Positions 1 to 6,843 of a DNA stretch of 27,568 nucleotides are shown in pieces; the stretch's first letter is position 1; every line of letters starts with the position of its first letter. The DNA comes from an uncultured bacterium (lineage in GTDB: Bacteria > Bacteroidota > Ignavibacteria > Kapaibacteriales > UBA2268): NCBI GenBank assembly GCA_937875295.1, contig CALLXS010000049.1, positions 1-27,568 on the forward strand. The letters run 5' to 3'. The position numbers and the translations under genes were made by a program. The notes beneath the pieces are model-generated. The model did no database searches. It saw only the letters and a program-made list of their open reading frames with translations, and was not told the DNA's origin.

Positions 1-117
1 ACAAACGTTGCGTTTATCATAGCAAAATCAAACAACTACAAATTAACACTATTTTATTAAATAAACAAAAAAAAGAGAAAAAAATATTAAATATACTCCA
101 AAAATCAATAAAATATT

Positions 118-384
118 TTAATCTTCTTCAAATTTATTTTTAAACAATATTTCAATTGAATTAAATGCTTCTTGCTCATCTTCGCCTTTAATTTTAATTG
201 TAAGCACTGAACCCTGTTCAGCAGTTAAAGTCATTACACCGATGATACTTTTCGCATTGATTTCGAAACCATCTTTCACTAGAAATATTTCTGATTTAAA
301 TCTTGATGTTAATTTCACTAAAGTAGCAGCAGGTCTAGTATGGATGCCAGCTCTATTTAGTACTATTAACTCTTTTTCTATCAT
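118..384 (-). CDS. ptsH: Phosphocarrier protein HPr
   Basis: HPr is a small cytoplasmic phosphocarrier of the phosphotransferase system. The 88-residue length is normal for the family. The active-site block NRAGIHTRPAA puts the phospho-accepting histidine at position 15 and the conserved arginine at 17. The second block, KSIIGVMTL, puts Ser46, the site used by HPr kinase in other bacteria, exactly where expected. No EI, EII or HPr kinase gene is in the window, so it cannot be said whether this HPr moves phosphate to sugar transporters or is mainly regulatory, as in many Bacteroidota. The gene stands alone on the minus strand, divergent from maf, and its downstream side runs off the window start. 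The family call is secure; the role is inferred. Confidence 0.95.
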   Translation of the reverse strand: MIEKELIVLNRAGIHTRPAATLVKLTSRFKSEIFLVKDGFEINAKSIIGVMTLTAEQGSVLTIKIKGEDEQEAFNSIEILFKNKFEED

Positions 385-423
385 AATATTTTCGTAAAAA
401 AAATTTTACTCATATTTCGACAG

Positions 424-431
424 CAAAAATA
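424..431 (-). promoter_or_regulatory. Possible -7 promoter element for the HPr gene
   Basis: Read on the minus strand this is TATTTTTG, matching the Bacteroidota -7 consensus TAnnTTTG. It would start transcription about 35-40 nt before the HPr start codon. The upstream TTTG lies only 12 nt away instead of about 19, so the match is partial and chance occurrence in A+T-rich DNA is possible. Confidence 0.35.
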
Positions 432-526
432 AAAATAAAATTGCAAAATAAAAATAAATATTATTCACATTTTTTGTTTTTTTGCAATCAGTATTAGAAT
501 TAATATGAATATTTAAAAAGATTACT

Positions 527-534
527 TAATTTTG
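527..534 (+). promoter_or_regulatory. Possible -7 promoter element for maf
   Basis: TAATTTTG matches the Bacteroidota -7 element and lies in the divergent gap between HPr and maf. It would give an untranslated leader of about 75 nt. I see no TTTG at the usual distance upstream, so only half of the promoter is supported. Confidence 0.35.
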
Positions 535-616
535 CATTCATTTTATTTTAATTAATATAAAGTTCAATTAATTCGCACTGTTATTTTTGTATTTTACTTT
601 TCTATAAGGGTATAAA

Positions 617-1228
617 TTGAATTATTCAAATATTGAGCAGTTATTAGATCTTAAATACAATTTAATTTTAGCTTCGAGCTCTCCTCGCAGGAAAAAACTC
701 TTAGAAAATTTAGGATTTCAATTTGAAGTAATATCACCTAATATTGATGAAGATGTATTCCCCGAGCATTTACAACCTAAGGAAATAGCGATATTTTTAT
801 CTTTACAAAAAGCAAAAAATATTGCACAAAATATCTCATCGAATAAAATTGTAATTTCAGCAGATACTATAGTTGTGCTTAATAATGAAATTCTAAATAA
901 ACCAATTGATTATGCTGATGCAAAGCAAATCTTACAAAAATTAAGCAATAATACTCATATTGTCTATACTGGAGTAACTGTAATAAATACAACAACAGCA
1001 AAAATAATTTCAGAAGTGAAAGCCACTGAAGTTACTTTCCGAAAATTAGAAAATGAAGAAATAGATTTTTATATAAAATCAGGATCTCCGATGGACAAAG
1101 CAGGTGCTTATGGTATTCAAGATGATTTTGGGGCAATTTTCGTGAAAGAAATTAAAGGCTGCTATTATAATATTGTAGGATTGCCTTTAGAAATGTTATA
1201 TCAAATGCTTAAAGAAATTATAAAATAA
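617..1228 (+). CDS. maf: Maf family nucleoside triphosphate pyrophosphatase
   Basis: Maf proteins hydrolyse non-canonical or modified nucleoside triphosphates, such as dTTP/UTP or m7GTP depending on subgroup, to monophosphate and pyrophosphate. They act in the cytoplasm as house-cleaning enzymes. The signature LASSSPRRKKLL lies near residues 18-29, the conserved SADTIV block with its acidic residue near 95, and the KAGAYGIQ block near 160. The 203-residue length is normal. The start must be the TTG at 617: the sequence AAGGG lies 6 nt before it, and the next in-frame methionine is far into the domain. The stop is 7 nt before an ABC permease gene, so the two are probably cotranscribed. The substrate subgroup cannot be assigned here. 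Confidence 0.93.
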   Translation: MNYSNIEQLLDLKYNLILASSSPRRKKLLENLGFQFEVISPNIDEDVFPEHLQPKEIAIFLSLQKAKNIAQNISSNKIVISADTIVVLNNEILNKPIDYADAKQILQKLSNNTHIVYTGVTVINTTTAKIISEVKATEVTFRKLENEEIDFYIKSGSPMDKAGAYGIQDDFGAIFVKEIKGCYYNIVGLPLEMLYQMLKEIIK

Positions 1229-1235
1229 CAAAATT

Positions 1236-2132
1236 ATGGGTAGAGAAAAAAATATTAGTATTTTATCTAAAGATAAGACATTTACTCTCACTTTGATTCT
1301 ACCATGGGTGATTACATTTTGTGTATTTTGGCTTTATCCTATTATTTATGCCGGAGTGCTAAGTTTTACTCATCATTCTACATTAACTAATAAATCTATT
1401 TTTGTAGGATTTGATAATTATATTGCATTATTTAAAAGTAAAGTATTTTATAAAGCTCTTCTAAATACTGCAATTTTTACTTTTGGTACAGTACCAATTA
1501 CAACTGCTATTTCCCTTTTCTTTGCTGTATTGATAAATAGTAAATCAGCTAAATTTAAAGAATTTTATAAAACTGCATTCTTTATGCCTGCAGTAACTTC
1601 TTTGATTGTAATTTCCCTAATTTTCACAAATTTATATGCTCAAGACGGTTATATAAATATTATTCTAAAATCTTTAGAATTACCATATCCCGCAAGGGGG
1701 TGGTTGCTTGAAACAAAAACGGCACTCTTATCAATAATGATGATGGATGTGTGGAGTGCAGTGGGTTACTATATGATATTATTTTTAGCCGGTATGCAAT
1801 CTATACCAGATGATCTATATCATTCAGCAGATATTTCTGGTGCTTCTACTTGGCAAAAATTTAAATTAATTACTTTACCTTTGCTTAAGCCAACTTTAGT
1901 ATTTGTGATTTTTATCAATACAATTAAATCTTTCCAAATATTTGTAGAAGTTATGATTATGACAAAGGGAGGACCATTGAACTCGACAACTACTTTAGTT
2001 TATCAAGTTTATACAAATGCTTTTGAGAAATCTGATGGAATGGGATATGCTTCGGCACTTGCTTTTGTTGTATTTATAATATTGCTTATTTTTACTTTTG
2101 TGCAACAAAAAGTAATGAAACTTAAAGATTAA
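1236..2132 (+). CDS. Sugar-type ABC transporter permease (MalF/UgpA-like)
   Basis: This is an inner-membrane permease of the binding-protein-dependent transport family. Six hydrophobic segments can be seen, the first near residues 17-40 (LTLILPWVITFCVFWLYPII). The cytoplasmic loop that docks on the ATPase is present near residue 195: SADISGASTWQKFKLITLPLLKP fits the EAA consensus. The 298-residue length matches MalF/UgpA/LacF-type subunits. Such permeases normally pair with a second permease, a solute-binding lipoprotein and an ATPase, none of which are here. The gene follows maf by 7 nt and converges on dprA with a 16-nt gap. The substrate is unknown; sugars or glycerol-phosphate are typical of the family. 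Confidence 0.88.
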   Translation: MGREKNISILSKDKTFTLTLILPWVITFCVFWLYPIIYAGVLSFTHHSTLTNKSIFVGFDNYIALFKSKVFYKALLNTAIFTFGTVPITTAISLFFAVLINSKSAKFKEFYKTAFFMPAVTSLIVISLIFTNLYAQDGYINIILKSLELPYPARGWLLETKTALLSIMMMDVWSAVGYYMILFLAGMQSIPDDLYHSADISGASTWQKFKLITLPLLKPTLVFVIFINTIKSFQIFVEVMIMTKGGPLNSTTTLVYQVYTNAFEKSDGMGYASALAFVVFIILLIFTFVQQKVMKLKD

Positions 2133-2148
2133 TCATATATCACAGGAA

Positions 2149-3255
2149 TTAAAATTTAATGTAATTGTTTCCTGGAATTTGCTTTATTAATCCATTCATC
2201 TCTAATAAAAATAATTCACTTAACACTTCTTGTATGCTTAGACCTGTTATTTCAGATAATTTGTCCGGATTAGTTGCTTCGCTGTCAATATTGTTATAAA
2301 TTAAAAGTTGATTTTCAGTTAGTTTATTTATAGCTTCATTATTTGCAAATAAATTATTTTCATCATAATTAGGAAATTTGAGATCTTTTAAAATATCGTC
2401 AGGAGCTAAAGCGATTTTGGCATTATTATCCCAAATTAACTTATTTGTACCCTTGCTTCTTTCAGAATTTATTCTACCCGGAATAGCGTAAACCTCTCTA
2501 TTTTGTTCATTTGCGTTGCGTGCTGTATTTAAAGAACCTCCTCGATAACTACTTTCTACTACTAATGTAGCTTGCGATAATCCACTTATTATTCTATTTC
2601 TAAAAAGGAAATATGGAGGCAAAGCACTTGTACCTGGCACAAATGTAGAAATTATTGCACCATTAGCATCCAATATTTTATTTGCATTCGTTTGCATTGT
2701 AGCAGGAGTGATTTTATCAATACCGCTTGCTATTACTGCTATAGTTTTCCCATCATTTTTAATTGCAGAAAAATGTGCAATAGTATCAATTCCAGTAGCT
2801 AAGCCGCTTACTATAGTTACACCGTTTTTTACAAAAGATTCCACAAAAAATTCCGTGCATATCTTACCATATTCAGTACAACGCCGGGTACCTACTACTG
2901 AAATTCTATTTCCATTATCGTTTAAATTCCCTTTGTAATATAAAATAAGAGGTGGGGAAGGTATTTGAGTGAGCAAAAATGGGTAATCTTCATCAAAAAT
3001 CGATAGTATCTTAATTTCATGTTTATGGCAAATTTCTTTTATTTCGATTAAACTTCTATTAAAATCAATCAATTTATCAGTAAATAATTTATTTTCAGTG
3101 TTAAGGTAATTATTTATATTTGAGCTATTCTTAAAAGAATCGAAATCTTGAAATATGTCAAAAATGTCAAGTTGATTTGCTAAATTCTTATTAATAAGAG
3201 AAAATTTAATTAAATCATCAATTTCCCATTTATATTTTGGTTTATTATCAGTCAT
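2149..3255 (-). CDS. dprA: DNA processing protein DprA/Smf
   Basis: DprA binds incoming single-stranded DNA and loads RecA during natural transformation. It is cytoplasmic and widespread even where competence is unproven. The Rossmann-like core is clear: ISVVGTRRCTEYGK near residue 116, the SGLATGIDTIAH block, and VVESSYRGGSLNTARNA followed by EVYAIPG. An N-terminal helical region and a C-terminal winged-helix segment (about residues 310-368) flank it. The 368-residue length is normal. It is the last gene of the mtaB-GDPD-DUF454-dtd-dprA run, 24 nt after dtd, and converges on the ABC permease. I see no terminator hairpin in the 16-nt gap between the convergent genes. Confidence 0.95.
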   Translation of the reverse strand: MTDNKPKYKWEIDDLIKFSLINKNLANQLDIFDIFQDFDSFKNSSNINNYLNTENKLFTDKLIDFNRSLIEIKEICHKHEIKILSIFDEDYPFLLTQIPSPPLILYYKGNLNDNGNRISVVGTRRCTEYGKICTEFFVESFVKNGVTIVSGLATGIDTIAHFSAIKNDGKTIAVIASGIDKITPATMQTNANKILDANGAIISTFVPGTSALPPYFLFRNRIISGLSQATLVVESSYRGGSLNTARNANEQNREVYAIPGRINSERSKGTNKLIWDNNAKIALAPDDILKDLKFPNYDENNLFANNEAINKLTENQLLIYNNIDSEATNPDKLSEITGLSIQEVLSELFLLEMNGLIKQIPGNNYIKF

Positions 3256-3279
3256 TATTTCACTTTTTTTGTTTAAATT

Positions 3280-3720
3280 TTATTTTTCAATAATTAATGT
3301 AACTGGACCATCATTAATAAGAGAAATATCCATCATTGCACCGAATTCACCAGAATAAATTTTAAGATTATAATTATTTTTAATATAATCAATAAATTCA
3401 TTATAAATTTTTCTTGCAATTTCAGGAGAAGCTGAGTCTATGAAAGATGGTCTAAAACCTTTTCTTGCACAACCATAGATTGTGAAATTAGAAACTATTA
3501 AAATATCTCCGTTAAGATCTAAAACTGATTTATTTAATTTATTATTTTCATCGTTAAAGATTCTAAGATTAATTAATTTATTAGCAAACCATTTAATTGT
3601 ATCGATATTATCGCTATCTGAAAAAGCAATTAATACTACAATTCCTTTATTAATTTCGCTAATTAAATTGTTGTCAATTTTGACTGAGGCTTGCTTTACC
3701 CTCTGCACTACAGCTTTCAT
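3280..3720 (-). CDS. dtd: D-aminoacyl-tRNA deacylase
   Basis: DTD hydrolyses D-aminoacyl-tRNAs, and also mischarged glycyl-tRNA(Ala), freeing tRNA for reuse in the cytoplasm. The 146-residue length is standard. The N-terminal block MKAVVQRVKQASV, the RKGFRPSF block and the C-terminal FGAMMDISLINDGPVT block, which carries the Gly-cisPro active site, are all present. The usual SQFTLY motif reads SNFTIY here, a Gln-to-Asn change in a normally strongly conserved position. The first 47 nt overlap the end of the upstream DUF454 gene in another frame. The start is supported by the conserved N-terminus and by a purine-rich AGAGAA upstream. Confidence 0.95.
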   Translation of the reverse strand: MKAVVQRVKQASVKIDNNLISEINKGIVVLIAFSDSDNIDTIKWFANKLINLRIFNDENNKLNKSVLDLNGDILIVSNFTIYGCARKGFRPSFIDSASPEIARKIYNEFIDYIKNNYNLKIYSGEFGAMMDISLINDGPVTLIIEK

Positions 3721-4096
3721 TTTTATTATATTCTCTTGTTGGATTTCCTAAAATATGCACAGTTACAAATATAGCAATAAAAGTAAGCATTGCTTGAATA
3801 TAGTGATTTTCTAATAAAATAAAATTTGAAAATGTTATGCCTAACCATAGAACTGTAATACTTATTCTTTTGGAATTGAGTGATATCCCTTCGCCTTTGT
3901 AATAATCATCAATATATTTTCCAAAATATTTATTATTTCTCACAAATTTTTCTAATTTCACAGAACTTCTAGAAAAACACCAAATTGAAAGAAGTAAAAA
4001 TGGGGTAGTCGGTAATATAGGTAAAAAGATACCAAATATTCCGCAAATAGTACTTATAACGCCGACTAAAATATATATAACACGTTTAATTTTCAT
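3674..4096 (-). CDS. DUF454 (YbaN-like) inner membrane protein
   Basis: The protein belongs to the small DUF454/YbaN family of inner-membrane proteins of unknown function. Two hydrophobic stretches near residues 5-38 are separated by the family signature LPILPTTPFLLLSIWCFSRSS, followed by a basic and aromatic loop. Two further membrane segments lie near residues 80-115. The C-terminal tail (from about residue 122) overlaps the start of dtd by 47 nt. The stop of the upstream GDPD gene is only 4 nt away, so translational coupling is likely. No biochemical role can be assigned. Confidence 0.85.
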   Translation of the reverse strand: MKIKRVIYILVGVISTICGIFGIFLPILPTTPFLLLSIWCFSRSSVKLEKFVRNNKYFGKYIDDYYKGEGISLNSKRISITVLWLGITFSNFILLENHYIQAMLTFIAIFVTVHILGNPTREYNKNESCSAEGKASLSQN

Positions 4097-4100
4097 TTAT

Positions 4101-4877
4101 TTAGGGTTTATTTTTAGCTGATTTCCTATAAATATTAGCAATTTCAACAATTTCCTTTGCTCGATTTGTACCTATTGCTTTTGCATTATATTTCATTGCT
4201 TTTGCAAAATGAGCAGCAGTATCAATGGAATAAGTAGCAAGAATTATATTGTTTTTTAAAGCACTTTCGCTAATAGACATACTCAATGAACTTTGACTAG
4301 TTATATATGCATCAATATTTATTTTGCTTAAGATTTGCTCTGGTAAAAGTGGGCGAGAAGGTATTCTGATTGCAGCAATAGGAACCTCTGGAGCTATTTC
4401 TTTACTAACTGAAAGCATATCATAATAAAATGAGGCGAATAGAACTTCATCTAAATTTCCATATTTAGTTATTTCATTTAATAATTTGTCTATAAACGAT
4501 GCATTTGTTATTGAATTATTTCTTTTAATTTCAATATTAAGGTAGCATTTGTTTTTAGCAATTGAAAGCAAATCAGATAATTTTGCAATTTTCGTTTCAG
4601 TACTTGATTTCTTATTAACAACTTTTATTTTTTGTATCTCGCTTGATGATAATTCGCTAATCAAATATTTCTTAGAATCTTTCTGAATATAAGCATTATG
4701 ATTTATTATAAAGTGATTATCTTTAGTAATATGAATATCAGCTTCTATCATATCCACACCTGAGGAAATTGCATCTATAAATGATTCTATGGAGTTCTCT
4801 GGAGCGTTAGATTGGTCACCTCGATGTGCAGCTACAATTATATTATTAAAAACATCTTTTTTATATAAAGGCTTCAT
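4101..4877 (-). CDS. Glycerophosphodiester phosphodiesterase
   Basis: This is a GDPD-family enzyme, which cleaves glycerophosphodiesters to glycerol-3-phosphate and an alcohol. The catalytic signature is complete: HRG at residues 18-20, PEN at 26-28, EAD at 45-47 and His60, together with the NIEIK block typical of the family's metal site near residue 130. No signal peptide is seen, so a cytoplasmic UgpQ-like enzyme is more likely than the periplasmic GlpQ type. The 258-residue length fits UgpQ. It sits 85 nt after mtaB and 4 nt before the DUF454 gene. Use in membrane lipid turnover is inferred from the family. Confidence 0.9.
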   Translation of the reverse strand: MKPLYKKDVFNNIIVAAHRGDQSNAPENSIESFIDAISSGVDMIEADIHITKDNHFIINHNAYIQKDSKKYLISELSSSEIQKIKVVNKKSSTETKIAKLSDLLSIAKNKCYLNIEIKRNNSITNASFIDKLLNEITKYGNLDEVLFASFYYDMLSVSKEIAPEVPIAAIRIPSRPLLPEQILSKINIDAYITSQSSLSMSISESALKNNIILATYSIDTAAHFAKAMKYNAKAIGTNRAKEIVEIANIYRKSAKNKP

Positions 4878-4962
4878 TTGATCTTAAATATTTAGAATTA
4901 TTTTATAAATATTATCGAATTTATTGATTAGATATAAATTTATATATTAATGAAATTAATGA

Positions 4963-6285
4963 TTAAATAACAATTGAATCACAATTTAGATTCACTAATT
5001 TAATATTATAAAATCTTTTTTCCAAAGGAATTTCATTCTGGTGATTAATTTTTGTGTGAATATAATTATCTGTCCAAGCAGAATATTGATTTGATTTATT
5101 ATCAAAATTCTCAGGTATAATTCTATGAATATTATTTAAATTTTTTTCAATAAAAATATTTTTCTTTTTATTCATTAATTCAATTAATCTGTTTGTTCTT
5201 ATTTTTTTTGTCTTTTTATCTATTTTTCCGGAAAATTTTGATGCTGGTGCAATTTTCCTATCTGAATAGCTAAAAACGTGTAAATACGAGAACTCTAAAC
5301 CATTTAGGAACTGGTAAGTTTCTTCAAAAAGTTCATCAGTTTCACCTGGAAATCCAGTAATTACATCAATTCCGATTCCACAATATTTAATATTATTATT
5401 TATTTTGTTTATTAAATTTTCGAATTGCTTAGTAGTATATCTTCTTTTCATTAGTTTTAGAATTGTATCGCTACCACTTTGCAAAGGAATATGAAAATGA
5501 GGGCAAATAATTTTAGAATTTTTGCAAATTTCAATTATTTTATCAGTAAGTAAATTCGGTTCAATTGATGATATTCTTACTCTTAAATCATAACCCGTTG
5601 ATTCGATATATTCGATTATATCAGAGAATGTTTTCTTTGTATTGCTATCATTGCTATCTCCAGAATAACATCCGAGATTAATTCCACTTAAAATGACTTC
5701 TTTTGCTCCTTTATGGTATATATTTTTAAATTGAGTCTTAAAATCTTCGAAGTTCATTGATCTATTTGCTCCTCGAGAATAAGGAATAGCACAATAAGAA
5801 CAAAAATAATCACATCCATCTTGAATTTTCATTGATATCCGAGTATGAGCTTCATTCTCAGCGGAGTCTGCATAATAAAAAGTATTTTCACATAAATTAG
5901 ATTTATAATTTTTAATATTTGTATTAGTATCGTTCTCTAAATTCTGTAAAATTTTAAATTTATCAATATTTCCATAGATTTTATATACTCCTTCTATTTC
6001 GTAAAGCTCATTGTATGCAATTTCTGCGTAACAACCTAATACAACAATTTTAGCATAAGGGAACAATTTATGATATTTTCTAATGAGTCTTCTGCCGTCG
6101 GAGTCTGCTTTATCTGTAACAGTACAGGTATGAATAAATATAAAATTTGGTGTTTCAGTTTCAATCAGATTTGTTGAATTTAATACAATATGCTGATAAC
6201 CATTTGATTCAAGGAGTTGCTTAATTTGTGATATTTCTGCAAAATTAACTTTGCATCCTAAGTTATGTATGATAAATTTTTTCAT
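4963..6285 (-). CDS. mtaB: tRNA t6A37 methylthiotransferase MtaB
   Basis: MtaB is a radical-SAM methylthiotransferase that converts t6A at position 37 of tRNAs to ms2t6A. The N-terminal UPF0004 domain has the three expected cluster-binding cysteines, in LGCKVN (near residue 10), HTCTVTDKAD (near 54) and VLGCYAE (near 85). The radical-SAM motif CDYFCSYC (CxxxCxxC) follows near residue 158. The LGCKVN form and the DSDGRRLIRK segment fit MtaB better than MiaB or RimO. At 440 residues the length is normal; the C-terminal part may hold a poorly conserved TRAM-like region. It is the first gene of a minus-strand run and lies downstream of tRNA-Glu, separated by a terminator. Confidence 0.92.
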   Translation of the reverse strand: MKKFIIHNLGCKVNFAEISQIKQLLESNGYQHIVLNSTNLIETETPNFIFIHTCTVTDKADSDGRRLIRKYHKLFPYAKIVVLGCYAEIAYNELYEIEGVYKIYGNIDKFKILQNLENDTNTNIKNYKSNLCENTFYYADSAENEAHTRISMKIQDGCDYFCSYCAIPYSRGANRSMNFEDFKTQFKNIYHKGAKEVILSGINLGCYSGDSNDSNTKKTFSDIIEYIESTGYDLRVRISSIEPNLLTDKIIEICKNSKIICPHFHIPLQSGSDTILKLMKRRYTTKQFENLINKINNNIKYCGIGIDVITGFPGETDELFEETYQFLNGLEFSYLHVFSYSDRKIAPASKFSGKIDKKTKKIRTNRLIELMNKKKNIFIEKNLNNIHRIIPENFDNKSNQYSAWTDNYIHTKINHQNEIPLEKRFYNIKLVNLNCDSIVI

Positions 6286-6345
6286 TTATAAATATAATAC
6301 TCTTTATAAAATAAAATTAACATTTAAGAACACAATCACTTCAGA

Positions 6346-6386
6346 TAAAAAGAAAACAGCTTAACTTTTTACTAATTAAGCTGTTT
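6346..6386 (-). terminator. Rho-independent terminator of tRNA-Glu
   Basis: On the minus strand an 11-bp perfect stem (6386-6376 with 6364-6354) encloses an 11-nt loop and is followed by a T-rich run. The plus-strand side has no T-run, so it works for the minus strand. It separates tRNA-Glu from mtaB. Confidence 0.85.
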
Positions 6387-6420
6387 GGTGAGGTATCCTA
6401 GTTATGAAAACTAAAAAACG

Positions 6421-6492
6421 TGACTCCAACGGGATTCGAACCCGTACTGCCACCGTGAAAGGGTGGTGACCTATCCATTAGTCGATGGAGCC
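6421..6492 (-). tRNA. tRNA-Glu (anticodon UUC)
   Basis: The 72-nt sequence folds as a cloverleaf. A 7-bp acceptor stem (with one G-U pair) starts GGCTCCA and ends TGGAGTC with discriminator A. The anticodon stem CCACC/GGTGG carries the loop CTTTCAC, giving anticodon TTC, and the T arm is GGGTTCGAATCCC-like. The 3' CCA is not encoded and must be added by nucleotidyltransferase. It has its own promoter at 6557-6587 and a terminator at 6346-6386. Confidence 0.97.
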
Positions 6493-6556
6493 AATTTATT
6501 TAATAATTGTTATTAATTATTTTATTTTAATGTGCTACTTCTGATAAAAAAGATTA

Positions 6557-6587
6557 CAAAGTTACGAAATAATTTTAATTTTGCAAA
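6557..6587 (-). promoter_or_regulatory. Bacteroidota-type promoter for tRNA-Glu
   Basis: On the minus strand TTTG (6587-6584) is followed after 19 nt by TAACTTTG (6564-6557), a full match to the Bacteroidota -33/-7 consensus. Transcription would start near 6550, about 58 nt before the tRNA 5' end. Confidence 0.75.
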
Positions 6588-6735
6588 GAAAATTATAAAA
6601 ATTATTAAGAAATCTTTACAATTGAATTAATTCCAATGACAAAATAATTAATATAATAAATAGATTTATTCAAATAGAAGATAACAATAGATTCAAATAA
6701 ATTTTAAATAAATATTATATTTTAAAATAAATTCC

Positions 6736-6766
6736 TTTGAATTTGTAAAGAAAAGTCGTAATTTTG
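6736..6766 (+). promoter_or_regulatory. Bacteroidota-type promoter for nusA
   Basis: TTTG (6736-6739) is followed after 19 nt by TAATTTTG (6759-6766). The predicted start near 6771-6774 is immediately before a terminator-like hairpin, so the transcript would begin essentially at the hairpin. Confidence 0.75.
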
Positions 6767-6774
6767 TAATCTGT

Positions 6775-6806
6775 AAATGGGCTAAGTAAAAATTGCCCAT
6801 TTTTTT
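6775..6806 (+). terminator. Terminator-like hairpin (attenuator) in the nusA leader
   Basis: An 8-bp stem (6775-6782 with 6795-6802), with four G-C pairs in its GGGC/GCCC core, closes a 12-nt loop. It is followed by a run of T residues to 6806. It lies between the nusA promoter and the nusA start codon, about 40 nt before that codon. No other transcript needs terminating here, since the upstream tRNA runs the other way. The shape supports premature termination of nusA mRNA; NusA-dependent feedback, as known for Bacillus subtilis nusA, is inference. Confidence 0.7.
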
Positions 6807-6843
6807 ATAAGTGATTTATTTTAATAATTTTATTGAGTACATA

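Larger units (their letters stand above)
6493..6843. other. Divergent control region between tRNA-Glu and nusA
   Basis: No gene is seen in this 351-nt A+T-rich stretch. It holds the tRNA-Glu promoter (6557-6587, minus), the nusA promoter (6736-6766, plus) and the nusA leader hairpin (6775-6806). The middle part (about 6590-6730) shows nothing I can interpret. Confidence 0.7.

Noticed and set aside
1..20. Possible start of another minus-strand gene (ATG at 20-18)
   Set aside because: Only six codons are visible before the window edge, with no clear ribosome binding site; not enough to call a gene.
2133..2148. Terminator between the converging permease and dprA genes
   Set aside because: The 16-nt gap has no inverted repeat or T-run; the transcripts may overlap.
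6811..6843. Upstream GTG start for nusA
   Set aside because: It would add 11 residues unlike the conserved NusA N-terminus and would start next to the leader hairpin's T-run; the ATG at 6844 fits better.
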